Part shown: piece after piece, positions 19,495 to 28,512 of the stretch
How the letters are laid out: the number at the start of each line of letters is the position of its first letter
Position numbering within the stretch: position 1 is the stretch's first letter
DNA from: Bog-756 sp963829235
GTDB taxonomy: Bacteria; Actinomycetota; Acidimicrobiia; Acidimicrobiales; RAAP-2
DNA length: 64,000 bases
Reading direction: 5' to 3'
Assembly: GCA_963829235.1 (NCBI GenBank)
Contig: CAWHIF010000008.1
Coordinates: forward strand, 1 to 64,000
Notes under the pieces: model-generated
Told to the model about the DNA's origin: nothing
The model's database searches: none
The model's input: only the letters and a program-made list of their open reading frames with translations
Position numbers and translations under genes: made by a program

Positions 19495-20569
19495 GTGATT
19501 CCGATTGCCGTGCTCCTCACCGCGGTCGGACTTCTCATCTCGACGGTGCTGGCCACGCCCGGAAGTGCCGCCACCATCTCCTCCGGGTCGACGACGGCCC
19601 AGCACGGAGTCAACGTCTATGTCGAGGAGAACGGTGAGTCGGCGAACCAGTGGCAGGCCGACGCGACCAACGAGATGAAAGGCATCAAGTCCCTGGACGC
19701 GAACGCCGTTGCCATCGCGTTCCCGTTCTACACGCCCTCACTCGATGCGAACTGCGTCTACGCCAACACCGCCAACCACTGCGACGAATCCACTTCGGAC
19801 CCCACTTCAAACTCGCCGGCGCCGGCCCGGGTGGCCGTTCTCGTCAAGGCGGCCCAGCTCGCCGGTCTGCACGTCCTCCTCCGACCCCTCATGGACGAGG
19901 CCAATCTGGGCCCCGATATGGCGAGGTGACATCGACCCGACGAACCGAACGGCGTGGTTCACAAGTTACGAGAGCATGATGCAGCCATATCTGATCATGG
20001 CCCAATCGGACAGGGTGACCGATTTCACCATCTCGCTCGAGCTCGCCAGTCTCTCGACGGCCACACAATGGTCGTCACTGATCACATGGGCCAAGAAGAT
20101 CTACCACCGCCAATTGGTCTTCGCCACGAGCTGGAGGGCCAGCCCCGGCGGGAAAGGCGAGGTCCACGCGGGCACCTCCGTCGGCATGGACTCATATCCA
20201 GGCCTCACCAAGGCCACCCCCACCTGGTCGGTGGCCCAACTACTTGCCGGGTGGAACGGGTATCTCAAATCCAAGCCGTACGGGACTGCCGACAGCAATG
20301 TCACGATCGACGAGGTCGGCATCGAGGCCGTGGACGGTGCCTACAAGACCCCCAACACCGCCGTCAACGGGAAGTTCAACCAGTCGATTCAGGCCAACTG
20401 GTTCGACGCTGCCTGCCAGTTCTACAAGGCTCACAAGCAGAACGGTATCTATTTCTGGGGCCCGGATTTCACCTTCAACGATGGAAAGCTCACGTCCGCT
20501 CCCGTTCCCGGCCAACCCGAACAGCTGCAACCAGCCGGCTGGGCCGCCATCAAGGCGTGCTTCAAATAA
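19495..20569 (+). CDS. secreted glycoside-hydrolase-like protein (GH113-like TIM barrel), one frameshift
   Basis: The N-terminus is a signal sequence (VLLTAVGLLISTVLATPGSA) from GTG 19495, although an Arg-rich stretch just upstream in the same frame suggests the true start is lost to a slip. The mature part begins QHGVNVYVEENG and includes NAVAIAFPFYTPSLDAN and VLLRPLMDEANLG, barrel strands typical of GH113-like mannanases. After a slip near 19920 it continues DPTNRTAWFTSYESMMQPYL, then TIDEVGIEAVDGAY (candidate nucleophile Glu) and NGIYFWGPDF. Role is probably polysaccharide or cell-wall glycan turnover; substrate is unproven. Confidence 0.65.
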
Positions 20570-20906
20570 CAGCGAGCTGACCTTGCCCTCACCTACCGGG
20601 CCTCAGTAACGCCACTCCCTCCGACCCCGAGTCGGGCACGCCTGATGGGCGGTCAACCAATCGGCAAGCACCGGCCTCTCGACACCCGCGCCCAAAGCCG
20701 GCATCGTTGGGGGACATCCGTGCGCAAGCTGTGCGCACCAGTCGGTGGGGATGTTCCAGGCTGGCGGCAGATATTGCGGTTGGGGTCATGGCCTCTGCCT
20801 TCAAGACGAACCCCCCACTCAACACGTGCAGCCGTAAGTTCGTGCTCGCGTTGTGGGCCGTCGTCAGCCGATGCTGGTGGCCAGGTCCTCCGCTGGGAGT
20901 AATCCC
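20570..20906. other. convergent intergenic region, no gene seen
   Basis: It lies between two convergent genes. I find no protein-like frame and no RNA gene. GTGCGCAAGCTGTGCGCAC (20722-20740) is a short inverted repeat that could act as a terminator hairpin, but no T-tract follows. Confidence 0.4.
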
Positions 20907-21405
20907 CTAGGCGGCGACCTCGGCGAGCAGGGCGTCGATCTGGGACATGCACGCCTTCATGCCTTCGGCCACGCCCATGGCGATCGCTTGCTCCATCCCT
21001 TCGAGCGAGTCGAAATGCGTGGTGAGGATCATCCGCGTCGTGTCGCCCACCGCTTCGATGTCGATCTCCATGCGAGTCATGGAATTGCCGTCGCTTGGCG
21101 TTCCGTCATCTTCGACGATGGCGTCTTCGACCACGAGCCTGGTCGGTGCGTCGACCTCGATCACGTTCCAGGTGCCATCGAACCTGTTCGCCGCCGTCGG
21201 GGCCGGACATGAAGTAGGTGATCGTGCCGCCCGGCGTGAGGTCGTGATGCTCGAAGGTGGCCGGGAATCCTGGCGGACCCCACCACCGCTCGAGTAGGCG
21301 CGGGTCGGCCCACAGCTGCCACACGTTGGTGATGGACGTCTTGAACTCCGCAGTGATGACCATCGTCTTGGCCTCTGCGTTCTTGTCGACATTCCAAACG
21401 GTCAT
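20907..21405 (-). CDS. SRPBCC/AHSA1 domain protein coupled to arsR, one frameshift
   Basis: Start ATG 21405 after GGAAGGAAAG. The N-terminal part (VITAEFKTSITNVWQLWADP, then RWWGPPGFPATFEHHDL) is the signature of the AHSA1 family with the conserved WWGP. A slip near 21195 moves into the frame with WNVIEVDAPTRLVVEDA and the C-terminal helix GMEQAIAMGVAEGMKACM. The gene follows arsR with a 4-base ATGA overlap. In such pairs the ArsR repressor controls its SRPBCC partner. Confidence 0.82.
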
Positions 21406-21755
21406 TCGCTTTCCTTCCCAGTGGTTTCGTTGAGGACGCCTTCGAAGCGTTCGAGGCGGGCCCGCCACACCGTTTCGAGTTCATCGAGGAGTTCGTGCGC
21501 GCGGCGGAGTTGGTTGACCTCGCCGCGCACGAGTTGTTCCCGTCCGCTCCGGTGCTTTGAGACCAGACCGGCGTCGACCAGGACCTCGACGTGCTTCTGC
21601 ACCGCGGTGAGGCTGATCGGATACAGCCGGCCGAGCTCGCTGACGGAGCGCTCACGGTCGAGAGTCTTCGTGACGATGTCGCGCCGTGTTGCATCGCTGA
21701 GCGCGAAGAACAACCGGTCGGTCTGCTTCTCGCGCTCGGGAGTTTCTACAACCAT
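21402..21755 (-). CDS. ArsR-family repressor
   Basis: 117 residues from ATG 21755. The winged-helix core is FFALSDATRRDIVTKTLDRE, then SVSELGRLYPISLTAVQKHV and a wing with LVSKHRSGREQLVRG. Metal-binding cysteines are absent. It matches the SRPBCC-linked ArsR subgroup that begins EREKQTDRLFFALSDATRR. The gene starts inside a long palindrome and overlaps the SRPBCC gene by 4 bases, so the pair forms one autoregulated operon. Confidence 0.88.
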   Translation of the reverse strand: MVVETPEREKQTDRLFFALSDATRRDIVTKTLDRERSVSELGRLYPISLTAVQKHVEVLVDAGLVSKHRSGREQLVRGEVNQLRRAHELLDELETVWRARLERFEGVLNETTGKESE

Positions 21756-21766
21756 ATGGTTGTAGA
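21745..21766 (-). promoter_or_regulatory. 22-bp perfect palindrome over the arsR start codon
   Basis: The palindrome has arms TCTACAACCAT and ATGGTTGTAGA, with no spacer and every base matched. The arsR start codon (21753-21755) lies inside its centre, so the repressor bound there would block both transcription and initiation. A TGTAAT box stands 11-16 bases upstream of the ATG. No ribosome binding site is seen, so the leader is very short. Confidence 0.7.
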
Positions 21767-21990
21767 TTACACCTCCCGCCGACGATGTCAATCGGGCAGC
21801 GCTGACGGTGTTCGCCGGGGAGGTTGTCCCTGGAGGCGTGCCGCAGCGGTCCGTGACCGACGGTGGGATCGCACCTCAGGCCGGCCGGGACGGCGGATAG
21901 GACTCTCAGGGTGCCGGTTGTCCGTGGCCAGATCTCAGTCCCCGCTTTTGGCCACGAGAAGTCCCCACCCCTCAGAGCGGATGTTCTGTT

Positions 21991-22764
21991 CTAGCCCAGC
22001 GTAGGTCGGTCTCCTTTCTGACGCGCTTCCTTCATTCGGAATGACTCCCCGGCGGTGACCACGGTGACGCTGTGATGGAGCAGCCGGTCGAGCAGACTGA
22101 CCGCGGTGGTGTGCTCGGGGAGGAACTTGCCCCAGTCCTCGAAGGGCCAGTGCGAACCGATGCCGAGCGACCTGCGTTCATAGGCGGCAGCCACCAGACG
22201 GAAGAACAACTCGGCTCCGGTTCCGTCCATCGGAGCGAACCCGATCTCGTCGATGAGGATCAGGTCCGCTTTGAGGATCTGGGTGATGACCTTGCCCACC
22301 GAGTTGTCGGCCAGGGCCCGGTAGAGGGTCTCGACCAGCTCGGTGGCGGTGAAGTAGCGGACCCGATATCCGGCATCGACCGCCTGATGTCCGAGGGCGA
22401 CGAGGAGGTGGCTCTTGCCCGTTCCGGCCGGTCCGACCAGACAGAGGTTCTCCTTGGCCCGGACCCACTCGAGGCTGGCCAGGTAGTCGAAGGTCTGCTG
22501 TTTGACCGACGAGGCGGCGACGTCGAACTCCTCCAGGGTCTTCCTCACCGGGAAGGCGGCCACCTTCATCCGGGCCCGGGCGTTGGACAGATCCCGGGAG
22601 GCGATCTCGGCTTCGATCAGCGTGCGGAGGAACTCCTCGGGCTTCCACCGTTGGGTCTTGGCCGTCACCAACAACTCGGGCGACAACGTCCGGATGGCAG
22701 ACAGCCGCAGCCGGCGCAGACCGGCCTCGAGATCGGGGGCCAACGGCGGTGGGGTTGCGGTCAT
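21991..22764 (-). CDS. istB: IS21-family helper ATPase IstB
   Basis: 257 residues, intact. It is a DnaC-like AAA+ protein with Walker A NLCLVGPAGTGKSHLLVALG and Walker B KADLILIDEIGFAPM, a sensor region (LGIGSHWPFEDWGKFLPEH) and the C-terminal SFRMKEAR typical of IstB. It selects the target and stimulates the transposase IstA. Its start overlaps the end of istA (ATGA), which implies coupled translation. Confidence 0.95.
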   Translation of the reverse strand: MTATPPPLAPDLEAGLRRLRLSAIRTLSPELLVTAKTQRWKPEEFLRTLIEAEIASRDLSNARARMKVAAFPVRKTLEEFDVAASSVKQQTFDYLASLEWVRAKENLCLVGPAGTGKSHLLVALGHQAVDAGYRVRYFTATELVETLYRALADNSVGKVITQILKADLILIDEIGFAPMDGTGAELFFRLVAAAYERRSLGIGSHWPFEDWGKFLPEHTTAVSLLDRLLHHSVTVVTAGESFRMKEARQKGDRPTLG

Positions 22765-24221
22765 GACCCACCCCCGATGGCGTAGTCCGACAGCGATCGC
22801 ACCGGCACCGTCGGCAACTCGACGATGAGGGCTTCACCGGGCCTCGTCGGCCTGGGCACACCGGCGCCGGAGTTGAGGATGGAGACCACGTCGGCCGAGC
22901 GGAACCGCCCGAAGGCGACCGCCCGTTCGAGGGCGCAGATGACCACCTTCCGGCCGTGGATGGCCTCCAGGGTGGAGAGCTCCTCCAGGTCCCGGGCGAG
23001 ACCGGTCATGCCCTGGGCGGCTGCTCCCTTGATGAAGGCGTCGGCCACCTCGCCGAGGGCACAGAACGTCTTCTCGGCGGTGCTCCTCGGTCGGACCAGG
23101 CGGCGTGGCATCGGTCGTGGTCCTCCGTAGTGGTCGTCGTTGATGGAGGTCTCACCAGGGGAAACGACCAGATGCTCGGCGACGATCTCGCCCAGGAACA
23201 CCACCTGGATCACTCCGTCTCTGATCCGCAGGCTGACCTCTTTGCCGATGTGGTCGTTGGGCACCGAGTAGCGGGCCGAGCCGAACCGGACACAGCTCAG
23301 CTTGTCCACCTTGCGGGTGACGATCCTGCCGATCTGGGCCCGCAGGGAGGGAAGGTCGCTGAACAGCTCGCGCTCGGCTTCCAACCGTTCACAGGGGACG
23401 GCACAGATCTCCGAGTGGACGACACCGTTCACCTCAGCGCACCAGAGCCTGGCTTTGGCATTGGCACCGGCCAGATCGGTGACCGACAGCGCTTCGGGGA
23501 TCATGAGGTCGGACTTCACGTAGCCCACCAGGTTCTCGGACAGGCCTTTGCTCTCGGGGTCTGCCCCCTCACAGAAGTCGGGCCGGAACCCGTAGTGGGT
23601 GGAAAAGCGCACGTAGGCCGGCGTCGGGATGACGAGCCCGGCGACCGTCCCGCCCTTCAGACAGCCCATCCGATCGGTGAGCGCGGTCTTGGGTACACCG
23701 CCGATCGTCTCGAAGCACTCGGCCAGAGCCCCCATGGTGGCCTCGGCGCCGAGGTTGTCGCTGAAAGAGACGAAGCGGAACCGGCTCCAGGCCACGACCG
23801 CACAGAACACGAACAGCGGTCCGATCTCCCCCCAGTCGAAGACCACCATGTCGCCCGGGGACCAGATGCCCGGTCGTCTCCCGCGGTGGTTCTTCGACCG
23901 CCATTGCTCCTTCGCCTCGGCCACCAGCCGGCGGAAGTTTCGAGACGAACCGACGTAGTCGGCGGCTCTCGCCACCGGCAACAACCGCTTGGCCGTGATC
24001 CTGCCCTTGGTGCGGGCCACGCTCTCGGCCACGAGGTCACTCACCCCGTCGTAGTTGTGGCGGACCTCGCCCGGGACGGGCCCGGTGTCGGCTCTCTTGG
24101 CTGCCTCGACCGATCGCTTCACGGTCTTCGGCGTGGTCCCGCAGATCTCGGCTGCGGCCCGGTAGGAGCCCACCTCTCGGTAGGCGGCATGCATGTCCAT
24201 GTGTTCCCTCACTGATTTCAT
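22761..24221 (-). CDS. istA: IS21-family transposase IstA
   Basis: 486 residues from ATG 24221 (MKSVREHMDMHAAYREVGSY). An N-terminal HTH (AAAEICGTTPKTVKRSVEAA) is followed by an integrase core with the first Asp in GDMVVFDWGEIG, a central ALTDRMGCLKGG segment and the glutamate region near KGLSENLVGYVKSDL. A Mu-type C-terminal beta barrel follows (VRFGSARYSVPNDHIGKEV). Intact frame and paired istB suggest a functional element. Confidence 0.93.
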   Translation of the reverse strand: MKSVREHMDMHAAYREVGSYRAAAEICGTTPKTVKRSVEAAKRADTGPVPGEVRHNYDGVSDLVAESVARTKGRITAKRLLPVARAADYVGSSRNFRRLVAEAKEQWRSKNHRGRRPGIWSPGDMVVFDWGEIGPLFVFCAVVAWSRFRFVSFSDNLGAEATMGALAECFETIGGVPKTALTDRMGCLKGGTVAGLVIPTPAYVRFSTHYGFRPDFCEGADPESKGLSENLVGYVKSDLMIPEALSVTDLAGANAKARLWCAEVNGVVHSEICAVPCERLEAERELFSDLPSLRAQIGRIVTRKVDKLSCVRFGSARYSVPNDHIGKEVSLRIRDGVIQVVFLGEIVAEHLVVSPGETSINDDHYGGPRPMPRRLVRPRSTAEKTFCALGEVADAFIKGAAAQGMTGLARDLEELSTLEAIHGRKVVICALERAVAFGRFRSADVVSILNSGAGVPRPTRPGEALIVELPTVPVRSLSDYAIGGGS

Positions 24222-24305
24222 AGAGGTGTCCCTTGGTCGGGGGCGGATGCTGGTTTGCACCGCAACCGTCACCGGTCAGGGGACTTCTCAGGTGGATACC
24301 TCAGT

Positions 24306-24405
24306 GAGGGGTGGGGACTTCTCGTGGCCAAAAGCGGGGACTTTCGTGGCCACCAGCGGGGACCTCAGATGGCCACAACCGGGGACTTTCTCGTGGCCAC
24401 GGACA
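24306..24405. repeat. IS21 right-end multiple transposase-binding repeats
   Basis: TGGCCA occurs at 24325, 24347, 24370 and 24394, spaced 22-24 bases, each followed or preceded by a CGGGGACT-like block. The left end carries two copies, at 21925 and 21949. The end-proximal 12 bases are inverted at the two tips. Such iterated sites are characteristic of IS21 ends. Confidence 0.8.
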
Positions 24406-24697
24406 CCGTGTCCTCTGGTCGACCCGCTCGACATCACTGAGCTGGACATGGGACAGAGGCGAACGACGTGACATCGGCGCACCTCCGTAGCGGCCCGTCC
24501 GCATGGGGACCGCCCGATGTCAAAATTCTCACGCTGTTCTCGGCAGGGCCACTGGCTCACTCCAGCAAGCGGTTCAGATCGCTCCGTTTCCGTAGAGGGA
24601 TCGACATATGGGACGGCGAAGGGACGCCATGGGGGGAGGCGGTCGCCACGAGAGTGTCCTGCTGTCGGCTCTTCGGCGAAGTGGGTCTGCCGCTCGT
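24406..24697. other. intergenic region right of the IS21 element, no gene seen
   Basis: I see no protein-like frame, RNA gene or strong hairpin in these 292 bases. The left flank of the element is equally silent, so I cannot tell what the insertion interrupted. Confidence 0.35.
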
Positions 24698-25507
24698 TCA
24701 AGGGCATTGACCTGTGTAGAGAGCGGTCACAAAGTTGCGTTCAACAGGGCCTCCGAAGGTCTCGGATGCCAGAACCTCAATCTGGTCGAGCAGCGCCTGC
24801 TGCTCTGAGAGGGGCCGGCGGATGACCGTCGCCATCGATGCGTAGAGGGCTCTCGCCTGGAGCGGGGTGAGAACGGAGGTCCAGGACTCGATGCGGCTCT
24901 CCACATCCTGCGCTCGGGCCCAGACCGCCAAGTCCCTCCGTCGGTGCTCGTCGTCAAGTTGGAACGGCGGCCGTTCCGGTTCGTCGAAAGCACCACGAGT
25001 GGATGGGCCCAGCAGTTCCTCGACGGCCGTACTGAAGTCATCTGGCTGGCTGGGATCGCGGAACAGGGTCCACCACAGTGCGATCCAGCCTCCCGGCCTA
25101 ACCGAAGCGCCGAGCTTCTGGAGGCCCTGCCGTTGGTCCACCCAGTGGAACAAGGTCGCCGCGACGGCCAGGTCGAAGCGATCGTCGTCGAGCTCGGCTG
25201 CTTCCAGGGTCGCACCGATGATCTCCAGGTCGTCAATCCGATGGGCGCCGCTGAGAAAGCTCGCCAGCGACGGATCCGGTTCGACCGCCACCACTCGGGC
25301 ACCGGCGGACAGCAGATGCCGCGTGACGATCCCGGTGCCAGGCCCGACCTCGAGGACCTGGGCGCCAGGGACCAAGCCGCACCTGTCACGGAGGTCGTCA
25401 TAGACGAAGGAGGGGTAGTCAGGACGCCCGGCCTCGTAGCCGGACGGATCGAGTCCGAAGAGGTGGCGCCCCTCGTCCTTCTGCATCACTCGTCGTGGCT
25501 GGCTCAC
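24698..25507 (-). CDS. class I SAM-dependent methyltransferase
   Basis: 269 residues, in frame, from GTG 25507 (an ATG at 25486 is an alternative). Motif I is VLEVGPGTGIVTRHLLSAGA, the acidic end of strand 2 is VVAVEPDPSLASFL, and motif IV is FDLAVAATLFHWVDQRQGLQ, as in the YcgJ/UbiE-like group with the FHWVD signature. The post-motif region is LGASVRPGGWIALWW. The substrate is unknown. It is a single gene next to the GNAT gene on the same strand. Confidence 0.88.
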   Translation of the reverse strand: MSQPRRVMQKDEGRHLFGLDPSGYEAGRPDYPSFVYDDLRDRCGLVPGAQVLEVGPGTGIVTRHLLSAGARVVAVEPDPSLASFLSGAHRIDDLEIIGATLEAAELDDDRFDLAVAATLFHWVDQRQGLQKLGASVRPGGWIALWWTLFRDPSQPDDFSTAVEELLGPSTRGAFDEPERPPFQLDDEHRRRDLAVWARAQDVESRIESWTSVLTPLQARALYASMATVIRRPLSEQQALLDQIEVLASETFGGPVERNFVTALYTGQCP

Positions 25508-25569
25508 CCGGCCATCGTGCCGACTTATCGATCCCGGTGGAGAGAGGAGAGATCTACCGTCACAAAGGA

Positions 25570-26077
25570 TTACAAGAAAAGGCTGTAGAGATCCACTCGG
25601 TCATCCTTGATCACGGTGCGTTCCACAAATTCGAATCCAATCTTGATCAGGACATTCGAGAAGGACCATTGTCGGGATCGACGATCGCAAGCAGTTCGCC
25701 TTGCCATTCCGTCTTCGCCGATGCGACGACGGCTAGAGAGGCTTCGGTTGCATATCCACGGCCACGTGCCTCTCTGACAAGTCTGTAGCCGAATTCAAGG
25801 TGGCATCCACCGCGGAAATCGAACTCGTCAGCGCCTGCGTACCCAATGAGGGATGCAGTAGCGATCTCAATGATCGCCTGTTTGCCGAAGGGCGCTTTCC
25901 CCAAGAAAGCCATCATGTGGTCGAAGCGTTCATTTGCCGCCTCGGGTTCGAGTGCACCGGTCGCGGAAAAGACCATGAAGTCTGCGTCCATGAACAGTTA
26001 GCCGAACCGCTTCCTGTCCGATTCAACGACGGGCCGGATCCCAGCCTCTCGGTTCTGATGATGCCCCTAGATGTCAT
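25570..26077 (-). CDS. GNAT acetyltransferase, RimJ/RimL type, two frameshifts
   Basis: The N-terminus IIRTERL follows ATG 26077. After a slip near 26000-26030 the central frame reads FMVFSATGALEPEAANERFD, then ASLIGYAGADEFDFRGGCHL and the acetyl-CoA loop REARGRGYATEASLAVV. A second slip near 25650 leads to the conserved end SNVLIKIGFEFVERTVIKDD, with LYSLFL and a TAA at 25570-25572. It acetylates an amine on a protein N-terminus or a small molecule; the target is unknown. Confidence 0.8.
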
Positions 26078-26519
26078 GGATACTTGGTAGCACGCTACGG
26101 ATCGAACCACTGACATGAACCTGCCGACTGGCAGCCATCTCCGGCGCCCCCTTCGCAACGCGCCTCGTTACGGCTCGACAAGAGGTTGTTTGCTACCTGC
26201 AAACACCATGGGCCGCGCCGGACTCTCCTGCCTTACCCGGGACCTGGGCGCACCGAGAGGCGATCCTATGGGCATCCGGGGCTGATCGTCGGCAGTCAGA
26301 AGCCCGTACCACAGGCCGATCGACCTACCGGGCCCACAGAGCGATCTGGACCGCGTGCTGGGGTTAGCGGATCACCACGCGGCACCAGATATCGATCCCC
26401 GAGTCATTGTTCGGGGACACCGTCGACCCACCTCAACGGCAGGTGCACTACCAGGTCTGACTCTTCCGGCGAAAGACAGAGCCCGCCCACGCTAAGCTTC
26501 CCGATCACTCGATAGGCTG
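26078..26519. other. left border region of the integrative element; small inverted repeat only
   Basis: No protein-like frame is seen in 440 bases. TGTTTGC-TACCT-GCAAACA (26187-26205) is a 7-bp perfect hairpin. This is where a left attachment site would be expected, but I find no copy of the tRNA-Pro 3' end here. Confidence 0.4.
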
Positions 26520-27996
26520 CTAGCTGCCGCCAGCTGCCATACCCATTGCAGCGTCTACATCCGGGTGCCCTATCCCTGGATCAGCTCGGCCGCCATTGAC
26601 CGCTCGACCTCTCGCTTCCGGACTCCACTTGAGATTGATTCGGTCCACGTCGAAGCCATACCTACTTGCTGATCGCCGACTTACGACGATGCTTGAGAAG
26701 GCGTGAACACATGCCGTCCGCTTCTGAACGGTCGTTGCCTGTTCCCACCATGCCTCCAACTGGTCCCTGCGACCCGGCAGCAAGGTCCCTGCCCGCTCAC
26801 GCTCAGCGACTCCTTTGGCCAGTCGAGCCGTGTCGATGCGTTCGCTGAGTTGCTCCCTAGCGATGTCCCACTCTTCCGGGGTGACTTCACCGAGAACGAA
26901 TCGGGCTGATGTGGAGGCCCTCAAGCCGTCGCTTGTACCCCTTCGCCTGCTGGGCGAACGCCTCGGGACTGCCATCTGAGCGAACCGGTTGGAGGCTCAT
27001 GGTCGACAGGAAGTCGAACAACTTGGTCTCCACAAGCGAATGAAGGTGCTGCAAGGCCACCTGAACCCTTCCACTACATGACTTCGGCGTCGACCTGCAT
27101 CTGTAGGAGAGAGGTTCGAGGTTGAGAACACGCATCTGCTGACCACAAGTTCCGCACAGTACAAGTCCAGCAAGCATCCACCGGCGCTGCGGGGGACGCA
27201 GGCCGTGGTCAAGTTTGGAACCCGCTCGTATCAGTAATCGGTCCCGCTGCTGAATGGTGATGATCGGTTCCCACCTACCTACGGTCTGCTTGCCGTCGTG
27301 GAGGCGCAAGCCAGCGATGGTCGGTGAGTACAACCACCTCGTCAAGGTGCGAACACACCATGGATTCCCCTCTGTGGTCAACATGCCTGCATCGTTGAGC
27401 ATCTTGACGGCTGCCGGGGCGTTGGAGCCGTGCAGAAGGAGGCTTGCTGCTCGACGACCGAGCGCAGCTTCCTCAGGAACCTGCCTCGTGAACCCACGTT
27501 CGTATCCGAAGCATCGCCTGCCTCCAATGGGGGGATCGCCTCGTGCTGCCTCCTGCGCCCTGACTGCCTTGACACGCTTGCCTATCGACTCCGCTTCATT
27601 CTCAGCCATCGCCACCATCAGACCGAAGATGGCCTGACCCATGCCCGTAGAGGTATCGACCTGGTCCTCGACGCACATCAGGATTGCTCCCACTTGTTGC
27701 AAGTCGGCGGCAATGAGGAATGCCGTTGTGACTCGGCGGGCCAAGCGGTCGAGCTTCCAGACACAGACGGCATCGAACGCACGGTTACGGAGACCCTCCC
27801 TCATCCGCTCGAACTGAGGTCGCTCCTTCTTGCGGTTATAGGCACTGGCATTGCGGTCCACGAACTCACGAACGACTTCGTGCCCACGGTTCTCCACGTA
27901 CTGCCTGCACGACTCAAGTTGCCGGTCAATCGTGCGGGCTTCTCCGTCTCTGTCGAGCGACACCCTGGCATAGACGGCAACTCGCACAAGGATCAC
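26520..27996 (-). CDS. serine site-specific recombinase (resolvase plus recombinase domain), one frameshift
   Basis: The N-terminal catalytic domain has VAVYARVSLDRDG with the nucleophilic Ser, the conserved WKLDRLARR and a C-terminal part with VAMAENEAESIGKRV. A recombinase domain follows (AVKMLNDAGMLTTEGNPW), then a zinc ribbon (VLCGTCGQQM, later YRCRSTPKSC). A slip near 26910 leads into a coiled-coil-like tail (EEWDIAREQLSERIDTARLA). At about 490 residues this is a large serine recombinase of the phage or ICE integrase type, so a second integration system besides the tyrosine integrase is present. Confidence 0.87.
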
Positions 27997-28064
27997 CGTA
28001 GTGGTACCGCCCGATCCGGCACTAGACGTACGGTATGCGTCCCACCGTCAGGCGCAGGAGGCCG

Positions 28065-28328
28065 TTAGCGATGCTGTCCGGCTCCGCCCGAGACAGGCTG
28101 AACGTCGTCAATCGACCTGCCGAGCAGGTGGGCAGCGAGGGCAGCGTCCCCAGAGGCGAGGACTGACCGGGCCCGGTCGATGCCCTTCTCGATGAGATCG
28201 GCACGGCGCACGGCGTACTCCTGGGCGGCCCGATCCACCACGTCGGCCTGGGTGGTGTCGACCAGGACGGCGAGGTAGCGGATGCGCTCCTTCGTCTCCT
28301 CGTTGACTTTGATCGGCGACTGACTCAT
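28065..28328 (-). CDS. ribbon-helix-helix-like protein, possible antitoxin or repressor
   Basis: 87 residues from ATG 28328, which follows an exact AGGAGG 9 bases upstream. SPIKVNEETKERIRYLAVLV is a typical RHH first strand and helix, and TTQADVVDRAAQEYAVRRAD is the second helix of VapB/CopG-like proteins. The C-terminal part is helical (RARSVLASGDAALAAHLLG). No toxin gene lies next to it on either side, so it may be a solitary repressor or half of a lost pair. Repeats in its promoter suggest autoregulation. Confidence 0.65.
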   Translation of the reverse strand: MSQSPIKVNEETKERIRYLAVLVDTTQADVVDRAAQEYAVRRADLIEKGIDRARSVLASGDAALAAHLLGRSIDDVQPVSGGAGQHR

Positions 28329-28344
28329 CGCACCCACCTCCTAA

Positions 28345-28374
28345 TACCTAGAGGATACTGGTACCTGAGTACCT
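28345..28374 (-). promoter_or_regulatory. TACCT repeats upstream of the RHH gene, candidate operator
   Basis: TACCT (AGGTA on the coding strand) occurs at 28345, 28362 and 28370, just upstream of the ribosome binding site. GGTACC at 28361-28366 is a small palindrome. RHH proteins bind such short repeats as arrays of dimers, so autorepression is likely. Confidence 0.45.
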
Positions 28375-28512
28375 AGTTCTCGTGCTTGTTACAACCCCGG
28401 ACCCGGTCGGGTGGTTATAGACACTCCTGGATGTGCCGTTCGGGGCGAGGGGCATCGGTGGGTCGCACGACGCCGGGTTGCCAGAACCCGAGGGGTGGAC
28501 ATCACTTCACGA

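Larger units (their letters stand above)
21919..24405 (-). mobile_element. complete IS21-family insertion sequence, 2487 bp
   Basis: Both tips read inward as TGTCCGTGGCCA (left 21919-21930, right 24394-24405). The element encodes istA and istB in order with a 4-base overlap, and neither gene carries a frameshift. Several TGGCCA-containing repeats lie inside each end, as in IS21. No clean target duplication is seen: the left flank ends CCGGT and the right flank begins CCGTG. Confidence 0.9.

Noticed and set aside
24300..24410. CRISPR-like short repeats near 24.3 kb
   Set aside because: The 22-24 base periodicity is the terminal repeat array of the IS21 element; spacers are not unique and cas genes are absent. 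No CRISPR array was found anywhere.
26078..26519. Left attachment site (attL) of the tRNA-Pro element
   Set aside because: I searched by eye for GATTTGAACCGGG and parts of the tRNA 3' end and found none; the region has only a small hairpin.
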